Shown: piece by piece, positions 43,575 to 52,632 of the stretch
Layout: each line of letters opens with the position of its first letter
Position numbering within the stretch: position 1 is the stretch's first letter
Assembly (NCBI GenBank): GCA_026184775.1
Contig: JANCYW010000004.1
Location: 186,001-250,000, forward strand
Direction of reading: 5' to 3'
Length of the DNA: 64,000 nucleotides
Source: Cyanidium caldarium
Taxonomy: Eukaryota > Rhodophyta > Bangiophyceae > Cyanidiales > Cyanidiaceae
Translations under genes and position numbers: made by a program
The notes under the pieces: model-generated
Database searches by the model: none
The model's input: only the letters and a program-made list of their open reading frames with translations
Told to the model about the DNA's origin: nothing

Positions 43575-44843
43575 ATGGGCGACGCGGCCGGGGCGTGGAA
43601 GCTGCAGTTTGCGCTGGTGGAGAGTCACAAGAGCCCCGTCTATGGCGTGGCGTTCAGTCGGCACCGCTATGGGACAGCCGGGCGAGAGTCGTCGCCGGCG
43701 ACTGCACCCCACGCTTCGCACACGACATCTCCGGACGCTGCCGGCGTCGTGACCGACACGACTCCCTCCCGCTACCACTTCGCGCTGGCCACTTGCGGCG
43801 GCCCGGGCGTGCGCGTCTATGTGGCCAGTGCGGCGTCGCCGGCTACCCGTGAGCTCACCCTGGTCGCGTCCCACCACGACGCCAGCGCCAAGCGCGGTGG
43901 CTATTACGCCTGTGTGTGGACGCAGGACGAACACAACGGTGACGACCTGCTGTGTGCGGCTGGCGAGAGCGGCCAGGTGCGGGTGATTCGCGTGCGCTCC
44001 GACCACGTGGTGCGTACGCTGGTTGGCCACGGCGGCGCGGTGAATCACCTGTGCGTGCATCCGTCGCGGCCGTCGTGGCTGCTCAGCGCCGGCCAGGACG
44101 AGTCGGTGCGGCTGTGGGATGTGGTGACGGGCCACTGCTTTGCCATGTTCTGTGGACACGAAGGGCATCGCGGTGAGGTGCTCTACTGCGATTGGCATGC
44201 CAGCGGCGAGCGTTTTCTGTCGTGCGGCATGGACGGCAGCGTGCGCATATGGCGCGTCACCGAAGCGGTGCAGGCGGCGTTTGCCGAACAGCGCGCGGCG
44301 CATGAAGGACGACAGCAGAAGTGGTGGACAACGACAGCGATTGCCAACGGCTTTGTGAATGGCGGCTCGAAGTCGTCGCCTCGGTCACGCCTGCGCACGG
44401 CCCTGGAGCAGTTTCCCGAATCCCGGCACCAGCTGGTGCACGGCAATTACGTGGACTGTGCGCAGTGGGTGGGCGATTTGGTGCTCTCCAAATCCATCCA
44501 CCATCGGTTGGTGCTATGGCAACGCGGCACAGATGCCGACGGCTACTTGCCGTCCACCAGCGAGCACGCGGTGCTGGTGGAGTACGAGTACACCGGCGGC
44601 GATTTGTGGTTTATGCGCTTTGCGCTCAACGCCGACCGCAACACCGTCGCGGTGGGCACGCAGCACGGCGCCATCTTCGTCTTTCGTGTGGATGATGTCA
44701 GCGGCAAGCCGTGCGCCATACTGACGCACCCCAAGGCGACGCAGCCGGTGCGTCAATTGGATTTCAGCCCCGACGGCCGTATGCTGTTGGCGGTGTGTGA
44801 TGACTGCACCGTGTGGCGATGGGACTGGAGCGACGGCCCGTGA
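43575..44843 (+). CDS. EED: Polycomb repressive complex 2 WD40 subunit EED/ESC/FIE
   Basis: Seven-bladed beta-propeller (422 residues) that binds H3K27me3 and activates the methyltransferase E(z)/EZH. Compared with human EED the blades carry matching strings: YYACVWTQDEHN, LVGHGGAVNHLCVHPSRPSW, LLSAGQDESVRLWDVVTG, CGHEGHRGEVLYCDWHASGE, LSCGMDGSVRIWRV, NYVDCAQWVGDLVLSKSI, DLWFMRFALN and ICDD-like AVCDDCTVWRWDW at the very end. Blade 1 has an insertion of about 45 Ser/Thr/Pro-rich residues after SPVYGVAFSRH. Aromatic cage positions are hard to assign without alignment, but the overall fold is complete. Histone H3K27 methylation is therefore expected in this alga. The start is the first in-frame ATG; the open frame above begins with GTG. 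Confidence 0.88.
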   Translation: MGDAAGAWKLQFALVESHKSPVYGVAFSRHRYGTAGRESSPATAPHASHTTSPDAAGVVTDTTPSRYHFALATCGGPGVRVYVASAASPATRELTLVASHHDASAKRGGYYACVWTQDEHNGDDLLCAAGESGQVRVIRVRSDHVVRTLVGHGGAVNHLCVHPSRPSWLLSAGQDESVRLWDVVTGHCFAMFCGHEGHRGEVLYCDWHASGERFLSCGMDGSVRIWRVTEAVQAAFAEQRAAHEGRQQKWWTTTAIANGFVNGGSKSSPRSRLRTALEQFPESRHQLVHGNYVDCAQWVGDLVLSKSIHHRLVLWQRGTDADGYLPSTSEHAVLVEYEYTGGDLWFMRFALNADRNTVAVGTQHGAIFVFRVDDVSGKPCAILTHPKATQPVRQLDFSPDGRMLLAVCDDCTVWRWDWSDGP

Positions 44844-44896
44844 ACGGGAGGACACGGGCCGTTGCCGCCTTCGAGGTGACAGCCGCTTCTCTCTCG

Positions 44897-45640
44897 TTAT
44901 ACGTACCGCACGGTTTGCGGATCCTCGGGCTCGCTGAGATGCGCAGTCTCGCAGTGCAATCCGAGCCGCCATTTGCTGAGGCCAGGCGCATCGGCGTCCC
45001 CGTCGACAGCAGCGGCGGTCGACTCGATGCATTCGCTGAGCGAGCAGTAGGTGACCCAGTTAACTGTCGTGTCTGGGCCACACAGTCCTTTGATCACGTA
45101 CTCGACGGAGATACCGTGTGCGACGATCAGCATATCGCCCTGGCGATATCGTTGCGTCAGCGCCTGCGCGGTGTACGCACACCGCTGTGCCATCTGGTGG
45201 GCGCTCTCGGGGTATTGTGGTCGCATGATCGACAGGTGCACCACATTGTCGTCCGCTTTGGGCACGAGCAGGCGCGGACACCGCCTCTGCAACGCGTGCA
45301 CGGGCATCAGCTGCGGGCCGTCCGGGTAGAACCACGCCTCGTGCAACCACTCGCTGACGCCGTGCTCACGCCATACCGGCAACTGCAACACCTCGGCCAC
45401 GCAGTCGGCAGTCTCCACGGTGCGCGCAAACGGCGATGCCAAGATATAACGGACGTTGGCGTGACGCTGCTGCTGCAACCACACGCCCAGCTCGTGCGCC
45501 TGTCGACGTCCGCGGGCGGTCAGCGGCGGATCGTGCGGGTACGCCGCCGTACGCGCCCAGTCGGCGTCGACGTGATCCAGTCGCTCGCCATGCCTAGCCA
45601 CGTACACCCGACGCTCTCGACGCTCATCCGCCGTGCCCAT
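44897..45640 (-). CDS. Histidine phosphatase superfamily (PGAM-like) protein
   Basis: 247 residues with the branch-1/2 histidine phosphatase core. The nucleophile motif RHGER is at 16-20 (H17), followed by a PPLTARGRRQAHELG segment and ILASPFARTVETA. A second catalytic His lies in VAHGISVE (H175). The spacing, the long loop before the second His and the RHGERxDHVD form resemble UBASH3/STS-type and TFIIIC tau55-type phosphatases rather than glycolytic dPGM. Substrate is unknown; protein-tyrosine or small phosphoester activities both occur in this group. No signal peptide or transit peptide. The last 40 residues are acidic. Converges on EED with 53 bp between stops. Confidence 0.82.
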   Translation of the reverse strand: MGTADERRERRVYVARHGERLDHVDADWARTAAYPHDPPLTARGRRQAHELGVWLQQQRHANVRYILASPFARTVETADCVAEVLQLPVWREHGVSEWLHEAWFYPDGPQLMPVHALQRRCPRLLVPKADDNVVHLSIMRPQYPESAHQMAQRCAYTAQALTQRYRQGDMLIVAHGISVEYVIKGLCGPDTTVNWVTYCSLSECIESTAAAVDGDADAPGLSKWRLGLHCETAHLSEPEDPQTVRYV

Positions 45641-46232
45641 GGCCTCTGCGAGTGCAGTGCGCGGCCGAACGGCTCACGGTAGCGTCCCGCGAGGCATCCA
45701 GCCCGTTGAAGCTCGATGGAAAACAGACTGGGAGGCTTGCAGTGCGTCTCTCAAGCCCCGTCGTGCAGATCGAGTACAAACACCTCTCCCGCACGATCAC
45801 CCGATCCGCGACCCCGGCACGCGATATCCCACGTTCCCGAGGCCGCTCCCGACGAGCCGAGAGCAGGCAGAAGAGCGAGAGGCGCCGGAATCCGCGCGCG
45901 CCTGGGCCGGTCTCGTATCGGGCGCGCACACCCGCACACATACGCCCGTACACATCCGCACCCACACACCCGCTTCCGTCGAGCAGCACCCGGTCACGGA
46001 GGACCGCTCGCTGGGAGAGGATTGCTTCAGCGCACACCACAGAGCGACACTGAGGTAGACAGTGTGGGGAGGTGGTCGGCGTGGTGGTTTGCGCTGTGTC
46101 CGTCAGGGAGGAGTCTGTTTGCGAGGCGTCGGACGGATTCCTGGACGCCATCTCGCTGGGCTGCCCAGCGGCTGCCATTCTTTCCTACTCAAGTGAAGTT
46201 CAGAGGCGTGGGGTCGTTTCTCTCCCGATCGG
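45641..46232. other. Long divergent intergenic region between the histidine phosphatase and YIF1 genes
   Basis: 592 bp, the longest gene-free stretch of the window. Around 45925-45975 it is rich in ACACCCGC/ACACAT-like units, a degenerate CA-rich tract. Reading frames exist on both strands (for example 184 codons on the minus strand) but are composed of Arg/Ser/Thr without conserved pattern. No RNA gene recognised. Confidence 0.5.
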
Positions 46233-47537
46233 ATGTCCTGGCCGGCAAACGCGGGAGGGACAACGCCGACCTGGCCTGGCAACCGGCCCGAGGAGGAGGG
46301 ACGAGGCGGTGTGCGCATGCCGCCTGGCACGTACGCAGCCGCGCCGCCGCCGCCGTGGACGACGGGCGTTTCGGGTGACGGCGGCGGCTTTGCCGGAGTG
46401 CCACCGAATGGCGCGGAAGCGAGTGGGCCGCAGGGAATGCCGCAAGGCAGAGGCGCGGGGGATAGCCGCGCTGCCTACCCGAACCCGTTTGGCGCGGCGG
46501 GGACGGCGTACGATACGCGATCACCGACGCCAGCGTATCCACCCCCGGGCGACACCACCAGCATGGAGTCGTGGGCCAAGGCCGGCGCTGCTTACGGCCA
46601 GCAGTACTTGTCCAACGTGTTTGCCGGCAACGCTAGCGAGCGGTTGCCGTCGTTTGTGTCCGCGCTGGCGCGCAACGCCTTCGGAGCGTCGTCGTCGTCC
46701 GACACACCCTCCTCCTCCTCCACGCCCTGGGTGGCTGGCGCGGACCCCGCGTACGCAACCCGCGGCAACGGCACGGCGGCAAGTGGCGGCGATCCCGCCA
46801 CCTTCTTCCGCGTGCCCAAGTACTATTTTCAAGTGGACGTGCAGTACGTGCTGCGCAAGCTGCAGATCCTGTTATTCCCGTTTCGGCATCGACATTGGTC
46901 ACGGAGACACAAGGGCGCTGACGCATACAGCGTTTCCGTGGACGCCGACGCCGTGCCGCGATACCTGCCGCCGTGCGAGGACGCCAACGCGCCCGACCTC
47001 TACATTCCGGTGATGGCATTCGTCACCTATGTGCTTATCGTCGGGTTTGTGCGCGGCACACAGGGCGAATTCACCCCGGAGATCATGGGGCGCCGCGTCA
47101 CCGTCGGGCTGGTGGCGGTCGGCGCCGAAGTGTTACTCCTGCGGATGGCACTGTTCGTCATCAGCGCGCGCGGCATCCCCTGGATGGACATTGTGGCGCT
47201 ATCCGGCTACAAGTTTGTCGGTCTGGTGATCGCCATGCTGACGGCGATGTTGGCGGCCCACGTGCCCCGAGTCGGGGTGCGGGTGTACCTGCCGGTGCTA
47301 CTGTACGTGTCGTCGATGATGGGCTTGTTCCTGCTGCGCACCTACAAGCGGATGCTGACGCCGGAGGCGCCACCACACGAGGCGGCATGGAACGGCGCCC
47401 GCAGCCGCGCCACCGACCCACATCTGGCCAAGCGCAACTACCTGCTGCTGCTCATCGCGCTCATCCAGATTCCGCTCTACCTGGTGCTCAGCGTGAAACC
47501 GGTCGCCCGGAATGTTCTGCAGGCGGTGAAAGCCTGA
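46233..47537 (+). CDS. YIF1: YIF1-family ER-Golgi membrane protein
   Basis: 434 residues. The long cytosolic N-terminus is Gly/Pro/Ala/Tyr-rich, as in YIF1/FinGER proteins. The conserved body starts near residue 190 with FFRVPKYYFQVDVQYVLRKL and continues with PPCEDANAPDLYIPVMAFV, the family signature. Around five transmembrane segments fill residues 255-430 (including FVTYVLIVGFVRGTQ, GYKFVGLVIAMLTAML and LLLLIALIQIPLYLVLSVK). YIF1 pairs with YIP1 and Rab/Ypt GTPases in COPII vesicle traffic. N-terminal low complexity makes this protein longer than human YIF1A (293). Other Yip-domain families were excluded by the NAPDLYIP string. Confidence 0.92.
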   Translation: MSWPANAGGTTPTWPGNRPEEEGRGGVRMPPGTYAAAPPPPWTTGVSGDGGGFAGVPPNGAEASGPQGMPQGRGAGDSRAAYPNPFGAAGTAYDTRSPTPAYPPPGDTTSMESWAKAGAAYGQQYLSNVFAGNASERLPSFVSALARNAFGASSSSDTPSSSSTPWVAGADPAYATRGNGTAASGGDPATFFRVPKYYFQVDVQYVLRKLQILLFPFRHRHWSRRHKGADAYSVSVDADAVPRYLPPCEDANAPDLYIPVMAFVTYVLIVGFVRGTQGEFTPEIMGRRVTVGLVAVGAEVLLLRMALFVISARGIPWMDIVALSGYKFVGLVIAMLTAMLAAHVPRVGVRVYLPVLLYVSSMMGLFLLRTYKRMLTPEAPPHEAAWNGARSRATDPHLAKRNYLLLLIALIQIPLYLVLSVKPVARNVLQAVKA

Positions 47538-47775
47538 GGCGGCGTTCCCGGACGTTCGAGGTGTAAATGGCCATGCGAGGCGCTTGCGCACCGGCACATA
47601 CTCCTCTGCACGCGTATCGTCGGCGCTGCCAACCGCTGTGGCGGCGTGCCTCGTGAGAACGCCCGTGGTCGGTGACGATGCGAGGCCGCCATCCCTTGCA
47701 CCGCGTGGGGCGTTGGGCGCTCCGTGCGGCGCGACTCTTTTTGCGTGCCCTCGTTCCGCACTTTCATCCGACATT

Positions 47776-48402
47776 ATGGCAGTGAGGACAGACGTTCCGG
47801 CTTTTCTGCCCACTGCGGCGGGATTCCGGTTGCGAAAGCAGTCTGGAGCGCGTCGGGCTGCGGTTTGCTCGCCCCGGCCGACAGGCTTTCCCGTGTCCGG
47901 GCGAGCCGTCCGGGGACGGCTGGGGCGCGCGCAACCGCTGGTGAGCGGCTACGGCCGTCCGTCGTCGTCCAAGAAACTGCCCAAGAAGGAGAAGCTGGAA
48001 GCGGAGGAGGTGTTCTATGACGGTCCGCCGTCGTGGACCGAGTTGATCATACCCGCGGTGTCGGTGCTGACGGTGATCGGCATCCTGCCGTTCACCTCGG
48101 CGGTGCTGCGGCGCTTTTGGGTGCGCTATCGCATCACCAGCCGGCGGATCCGGGTGCAGAGCGGATATCGAGGGCGCCGCGAGGCCGAGGTGGTATATCG
48201 GGATATCAAGGAGGTACGGTACGTGCGTCGGTTTGGCGGCTCGGCGGCCGACTTTGTGTTGTTCCTGCGCGACGGCGCCAAGTTGGAGCTGCGTGCAGTG
48301 CCCAACTTTAGGACCACCTACGACTACATCATGGCGCGCGTGGACCATCAGGCACCGGACGCATCGCCGCCGGGGGAGCCTCAGGGATTTCAAAAGACAT
48401 AG
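47776..48402 (+). CDS. Plastid-targeted membrane protein with a bacterial PH-like (bPH2/DUF304) domain
   Basis: 208 residues from the ATG at 47776. A basic Ser/Arg/Pro-rich leader of about 55 residues contains AFLPTAAGF, similar to red-algal transit peptides. A charged stretch (SSKKLPKKEKLEAEEVFYDG) follows. One membrane span lies at about 103-125 (ELIIPAVSVLTVIGILPFTS), and after it a bPH2-like domain: WVRYRITSRRIRVQSGYRGR, EVVYRDIKEVRYVRR, DFVLFLRDGAKLELRAVPN. Cyanobacteria and plant plastids have the same arrangement (single span followed by a PH-like domain). Function in the family is unknown; membrane association is certain. Convergent with the pseudouridine synthase gene, 66 bp between stops. 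Confidence 0.78.
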   Translation: MAVRTDVPAFLPTAAGFRLRKQSGARRAAVCSPRPTGFPVSGRAVRGRLGRAQPLVSGYGRPSSSKKLPKKEKLEAEEVFYDGPPSWTELIIPAVSVLTVIGILPFTSAVLRRFWVRYRITSRRIRVQSGYRGRREAEVVYRDIKEVRYVRRFGGSAADFVLFLRDGAKLELRAVPNFRTTYDYIMARVDHQAPDASPPGEPQGFQKT

Positions 48403-48468
48403 GCGGGTAAAGCAGCAGGGGTACCGGGTGTTGCGATGGCTGCGCGACATCGACCGCCGCTGGGCGCG

Positions 48469-49530
48469 TCATTCGCCGCGTGCAATTCTCGTCGTCTCTC
48501 GCCACGCCCTCGCTTGTCCGCCCTGGGCCAGTCGGGTTGCGCGCATCCGTCGCGGCCGTCGCTCCAAGCGACCGCCCGTGGGAGGCGGCGGGGACGGAGA
48601 CGATGCTTGTCCATCGGCAGCACGTCGTTGCAACCACTGCGAAACCGCCCCGCGCACGATCTGCATCTCGTCGGCGTTCAGTCGCGCCAGCTGCCCTTCG
48701 GCATGCAGTGGCGGCGACAATCGGATACCGCAAAAGCTCACCCGGTGCAGCGACAGCACCCGGTATCGCAGCGTCTCCAACATTTTGCGGATCTGTCGAT
48801 TGCGGCCCTCGGTCAGCACAAACTCCACCATCCATTTGTTCAGTTTGCGTACTTCACACGGCCGCGTCTTGGCCCGCAACACTTTCACGGTGCGGTCGTA
48901 TTTGACTTCGGTGGTGATGAGCACGCCGTTGCGCAACTTGTCCAGGTCCTCCGGCGACGGTTCCCTGTCCAATTTGACCCGATAGACTTTGGGCAGCTTG
49001 AATTCCTTGCGCAGCAGCGCGTTCGGCAGCCGGCCGTCGTCCGTTAGCAGTACCAGACCGGTGGAATCCTTGTCCAGCCGACCGACGTTGAACACCCGCG
49101 CCGACTTGAGTCGCGACGGTATCGCGCCTGCGACGGCATCCAAAATGTTGTCCGGATCGTTGCGGTCGCACGTGCAGGTGACGCCGGCCGGTTTCCAGTA
49201 TTTGAAGTAGGCGAAATTCCGCTCCATCTGTTCGACGTCGTCCGCACCTTGAAAGAGCTGCTGCGGCAGCGAAAACTGCTTCCCGTCCACCAGAATCTCA
49301 TCCCGCGGGACGATGCGCATGCCGTGCTCCGCCGCCCGCCCGTTCACTTTCACGCGGCCCGCGCTGACCAGGGCGTCCGCCTCCCGGCGCGAGTACTGCG
49401 CAGAGAGCACCTTGTTCACCCGCACGCTGAGCGCGGAAGCACAGCGTAAAGTAGAGAGCGCTCGGTGGGACAGAAGGGAACTGGGATGGCGGAATCGGAA
49501 GGGGGGCCGAATGGGGTTTGAGAAGAACAT
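48469..49530 (-). CDS. RsuA/RluF-family pseudouridine synthase with S4 domain, organelle-targeted
   Basis: 353 residues from the ATG at 49530; the frame above begins with GTG. The leader MFFSNPIRPPFRFRHPSSLL is rich in Phe, Arg, Pro and Ser without acids, so organelle import is likely. An S4 RNA-binding domain follows (about 35-85: RVNKVLSAQYSRREADALV, GRVKVNG). The catalytic domain opens with YWKPAGVTCT and has catalytic Asp153 in GRLDKDSTGL. It ends with VEFVLTEGRNRQIRKMLET, the second family signature. The wording KPAGVTCT and the RQIRKM block are closest to the RluF/RsuA group that modifies rRNA (and tRNA-Tyr for RluF). The C-terminal 50 residues are Arg/Pro-rich and probably disordered. 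Confidence 0.9.
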   Translation of the reverse strand: MFFSNPIRPPFRFRHPSSLLSHRALSTLRCASALSVRVNKVLSAQYSRREADALVSAGRVKVNGRAAEHGMRIVPRDEILVDGKQFSLPQQLFQGADDVEQMERNFAYFKYWKPAGVTCTCDRNDPDNILDAVAGAIPSRLKSARVFNVGRLDKDSTGLVLLTDDGRLPNALLRKEFKLPKVYRVKLDREPSPEDLDKLRNGVLITTEVKYDRTVKVLRAKTRPCEVRKLNKWMVEFVLTEGRNRQIRKMLETLRYRVLSLHRVSFCGIRLSPPLHAEGQLARLNADEMQIVRGAVSQWLQRRAADGQASSPSPPPPTGGRLERRPRRMRATRLAQGGQARAWRETTRIARGE

Positions 49531-49670
49531 GGGCGAGTACGCTCTGCGTGATCCAGGCCGCCACGCAACCGTTCCGTGCGGCGGCGGATCCTCGCCCGGA
49601 CGGGATCTGCGCCAAGAGACCGTCGCCGCCGCTCTCACTTCCCAGCAGGGCGATCACGTGACAGCCGCCG

Positions 49671-52589
49671 ATGGGACGTGTGCAGCGTGTCACGGTCACG
49701 CTGTCCGATGCGGGGTCGTTCGCGTCTCCGGTTCGCGCGCCGCCGGAGAGAACGTACGGGATCGCTTGCCGGGGAGGCGGGGCGCCAGACTTTTGCCGCA
49801 CGCGCCTCGGTGTATCCACCTGGCGGAGGCGACTGCGCTTCTCTTCGCTGAATGGGTTCGGTACCGTCTCGTCCACCGATCACACCGGGAGTGCTGTCAA
49901 AGGGCGCGTGTCTCACGTGACAGGCGGCAGTGACGTGGCCGAGGCGGCGGGCCGTAACCGCCAGCAGTCCCCATCCTTGCGCATGGCGCCCGACGTGAAC
50001 AAGTCGGGAGGGGTGTGGCCGGGCGAGGAGCAGCGACCAGCGCCGTTGAACCTCCCCGGAGCGGACGTTGGCGTTGAAGGCCCGGCGCTGCCCCCGTCGA
50101 GTGGGGGCGGCGGAGCCGATGACGGGGACGGGGCGGACGACGCCGATACGGCAAGCGCCTCCGGTTTCGACGACGAGTTGGAGTACACCGACGTGGAAGA
50201 CTTGGAGGACTACCGCAAGGGCGGCTACCACCTGGTGCAGGTGGGTGATGCGTTCAAAGGCGGGCGGTACGTGGTGTTGCGCAAAGTCGGTTGGGGGCAC
50301 TTTTCGACGGTGTGGCTGTGCTGGGACCGGGAACGAGGTGAGCTGGTGGCGCTGAAAGTGCAAAAGTCAGCGCGGCACTACACCGAGGCGGCGTGGGACG
50401 AGGTGGCGTTGCTGCTGGAGCTGCGCAAGCGCGGAGCCGATCGTGACGTGCCGGTGGTGAGGTTGCTGGATCGCTTCGAGCACGCCGGCGCCAACGGCGT
50501 GCACGTATGTATGGTGTTTGAGGTGCTGGGCAAAAGCCTGCTATCGCTCATTCGCAAGTACAAGTATCGCGGTGCCCCGGTGAAAGTGGTGCGACAGCTA
50601 TCCCGCCAGTTGCTGGTGGCGCTAGACTACTGTCACCGATTGTGCAACATCATCCACACCGATGTGAAACCGGAGAACTGCTTGCTGGTGCCGCCGGCCA
50701 AGGCCAGCATGGAGCTGGCGGTGACGGCCATTGAGGACGCCCTCGAGGAGGTGGAGACCGAGGTGGCAATGGTCGGCGAAGCACATCCCGTTACAGAGGC
50801 CGACAAATCGGACAATGCCTTGGCGGCCGATGCGGAGATGCCAGTGCAAATGCTGAGGTCGGGGGACGCGCGTACCGATGTGGACGGGCCGGCTGCCGCA
50901 CCCACCAAGCGATCGGCGCCAACGGCTGTGAGCACCCCAAACGCGAAAGGGGCCGGCGCTGATACGGTGGAGCAACTGTCGCGGGAGTTGACGCAGCAAA
51001 CATTGGCAGAAAGCATTGCCGCCAAGGGTGCACCATCGCCGCCCTCCGCGCGATTGCATCCGAGTCCGGCGCCGACGATCGCTTCGGTGCGCACTCGCCG
51101 CGTGAATCGCCAAAAGCAATGGGCGACGGGACCTTCGGCGACGACCTTGCAGGCGGCACGCACCTCGTCGGCGTCGCGGTTGGAACGCGCGCGCCGAGTG
51201 CTGCAGGATTCGTTGGCGCATGCGACGGCGGCTTTGGCACACTTGCGCGGCGACGCGCAAGTGGCTCCGGACGCGATTGCTGATAGCACGCAACCACCGA
51301 GCAAGGAGCCCGGGTCGGCTGAGTTGTCGACGCCACCAACGCCGGTGGAGACCGCGGAGCCGACGTTGCGACGGCAGCCCGGCCCGCCGGGCGTTATCTC
51401 CCGCATGGATGATCTGCGCCGTGGCATGGCGGCGGCGGCAACCGAACGTTCCGCAATGAAGACGGCGACGCGTACGCCACATCGTTCGGCCACCCGTACC
51501 GATAGCACCGACAGCGGTGCCGATCGCTCGGTGCCGCCGGTCCCGCCTGCGCCACCGCCCAGTGATCGCAGCGTGTCGACGGCCTCGAGTACGAGCGGCC
51601 TACGACGACGACGCCAACGCCGCCGCAGCCATCGCATCGACCGCACGCGTCTGCCGACGCGGCCGGTGGCGTGGGACGGATGGGAGATGGCTCCGTGTTT
51701 GAAACTGGTCGATTTCGGCAACGCCTGCTGGATCCACAAACACTTCACCGAGGACATTCAGACGCGACAGTATCGCTCGCCGGAGGTGATACTCGGCGCC
51801 GGCTACGACACCTCGGCGGACATGTGGTCGTGCGCGTGCATGATATTCGAGCTGCTCACCGGCGACTTTTTATTTGACCCGCACTCGGGGCGCAGTTTCG
51901 ACCGCGACGAGGATCACCTCGGGCTGGCGGTCGAGTTGTTGGGCGACATCCCGTTGGAAGTGCTCAATCGGGGCAAGTACACGCGCGAGTACTTTAACCG
52001 CCACGGCAAGCTGCGCAACATCAAAAAGTTGAACTTTTGGAGTCTCGAGGATGTGCTTCACGAAAAGTACAAGTTTGCGCGCGAGGAGGCGGACGCAATA
52101 GCCGACTTTCTCAAACCGATGCTGCGGCTGAACCCGAAAGAGCGCGTCACCGCCGCCCAAGCGCTGCAGCATCCGTGGTTACAAAGTGACGGAGAGAAGC
52201 GGGAGACGAGGGGGGATGATCGGTGGGCAGAGACGGAGGATGACGACGATGTATCGCCGCCGGCCATGCCGCCCTCGCCAGTATTCGATGATTTGGCGTT
52301 GGAGCGCTGCTCGGGCGACTCGTGCCGCCCGGTGACCGTGATGGCGCCGCCGGACAATTCGGCACCGCGGCAGACGCTGTCGCCCCTGAAGCAACGTGCG
52401 GTAGACGATCGCTTCCGGGGCGACGTGCCGGCCGACGCGTCCACCTCCACCGCCTCGACCACCACCGTGAGAGACGTGGCGTCCTGCGACGGGATGATGT
52501 GGTCAGACGGGAATTACCCGGCGGGCGCCAGCACCCCAAGCATCAACCCGCCTCTGCACGCCACCACCGTCACTGCCAACAAACGATAA
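49671..52589 (+). CDS. SRPK: SR-protein-specific kinase (SRPK) with a long internal spacer
   Basis: Serine/threonine kinase of the CMGC group that phosphorylates RS domains of splicing factors. The ORF from ATG 49671 is 972 residues; an internal ATG at 49983 gives 868 and is equally possible. The kinase starts near DLEDYRKGGYHLVQVGDAF, contains VGWGHFSTVWLCWD, VALKVQKS, VCMVFEVLGKSLL and the catalytic loop HTDVKPEN (D331). A spacer of about 325 Ala/Pro/Thr/Ser-rich residues (about 345-670) then splits the lobes, as in all SRPKs but longer and without RS repeats. The second lobe has DFGNACW (D681), RQYRSPEVILG and SADMWSCACMIFELLTGDFL. C-terminus after the kinase is low-complexity. In the family the spacer controls cytoplasmic retention. 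Confidence 0.93.
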   Translation: MGRVQRVTVTLSDAGSFASPVRAPPERTYGIACRGGGAPDFCRTRLGVSTWRRRLRFSSLNGFGTVSSTDHTGSAVKGRVSHVTGGSDVAEAAGRNRQQSPSLRMAPDVNKSGGVWPGEEQRPAPLNLPGADVGVEGPALPPSSGGGGADDGDGADDADTASASGFDDELEYTDVEDLEDYRKGGYHLVQVGDAFKGGRYVVLRKVGWGHFSTVWLCWDRERGELVALKVQKSARHYTEAAWDEVALLLELRKRGADRDVPVVRLLDRFEHAGANGVHVCMVFEVLGKSLLSLIRKYKYRGAPVKVVRQLSRQLLVALDYCHRLCNIIHTDVKPENCLLVPPAKASMELAVTAIEDALEEVETEVAMVGEAHPVTEADKSDNALAADAEMPVQMLRSGDARTDVDGPAAAPTKRSAPTAVSTPNAKGAGADTVEQLSRELTQQTLAESIAAKGAPSPPSARLHPSPAPTIASVRTRRVNRQKQWATGPSATTLQAARTSSASRLERARRVLQDSLAHATAALAHLRGDAQVAPDAIADSTQPPSKEPGSAELSTPPTPVETAEPTLRRQPGPPGVISRMDDLRRGMAAAATERSAMKTATRTPHRSATRTDSTDSGADRSVPPVPPAPPPSDRSVSTASSTSGLRRRRQRRRSHRIDRTRLPTRPVAWDGWEMAPCLKLVDFGNACWIHKHFTEDIQTRQYRSPEVILGAGYDTSADMWSCACMIFELLTGDFLFDPHSGRSFDRDEDHLGLAVELLGDIPLEVLNRGKYTREYFNRHGKLRNIKKLNFWSLEDVLHEKYKFAREEADAIADFLKPMLRLNPKERVTAAQALQHPWLQSDGEKRETRGDDRWAETEDDDDVSPPAMPPSPVFDDLALERCSGDSCRPVTVMAPPDNSAPRQTLSPLKQRAVDDRFRGDVPADASTSTASTTTVRDVASCDGMMWSDGNYPAGASTPSINPPLHATTVTANKR

Positions 52590-52632
52590 ACGGAGATATG
52601 CACGCAGACGCCCTCCCCTGCCCCGCCTCCGC

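Noticed and set aside
44897-45640. Histidine phosphatase as the glycolytic phosphoglycerate mutase
   Set aside because: Motif context differs from dPGM, and the glycolytic role is filled by the cofactor-independent enzyme at the right edge.
45641-46232. Minus-strand 184-codon ORF in the longest intergenic gap
   Set aside because: Composition follows the local CA-rich tract and no pattern of conserved residues is visible.
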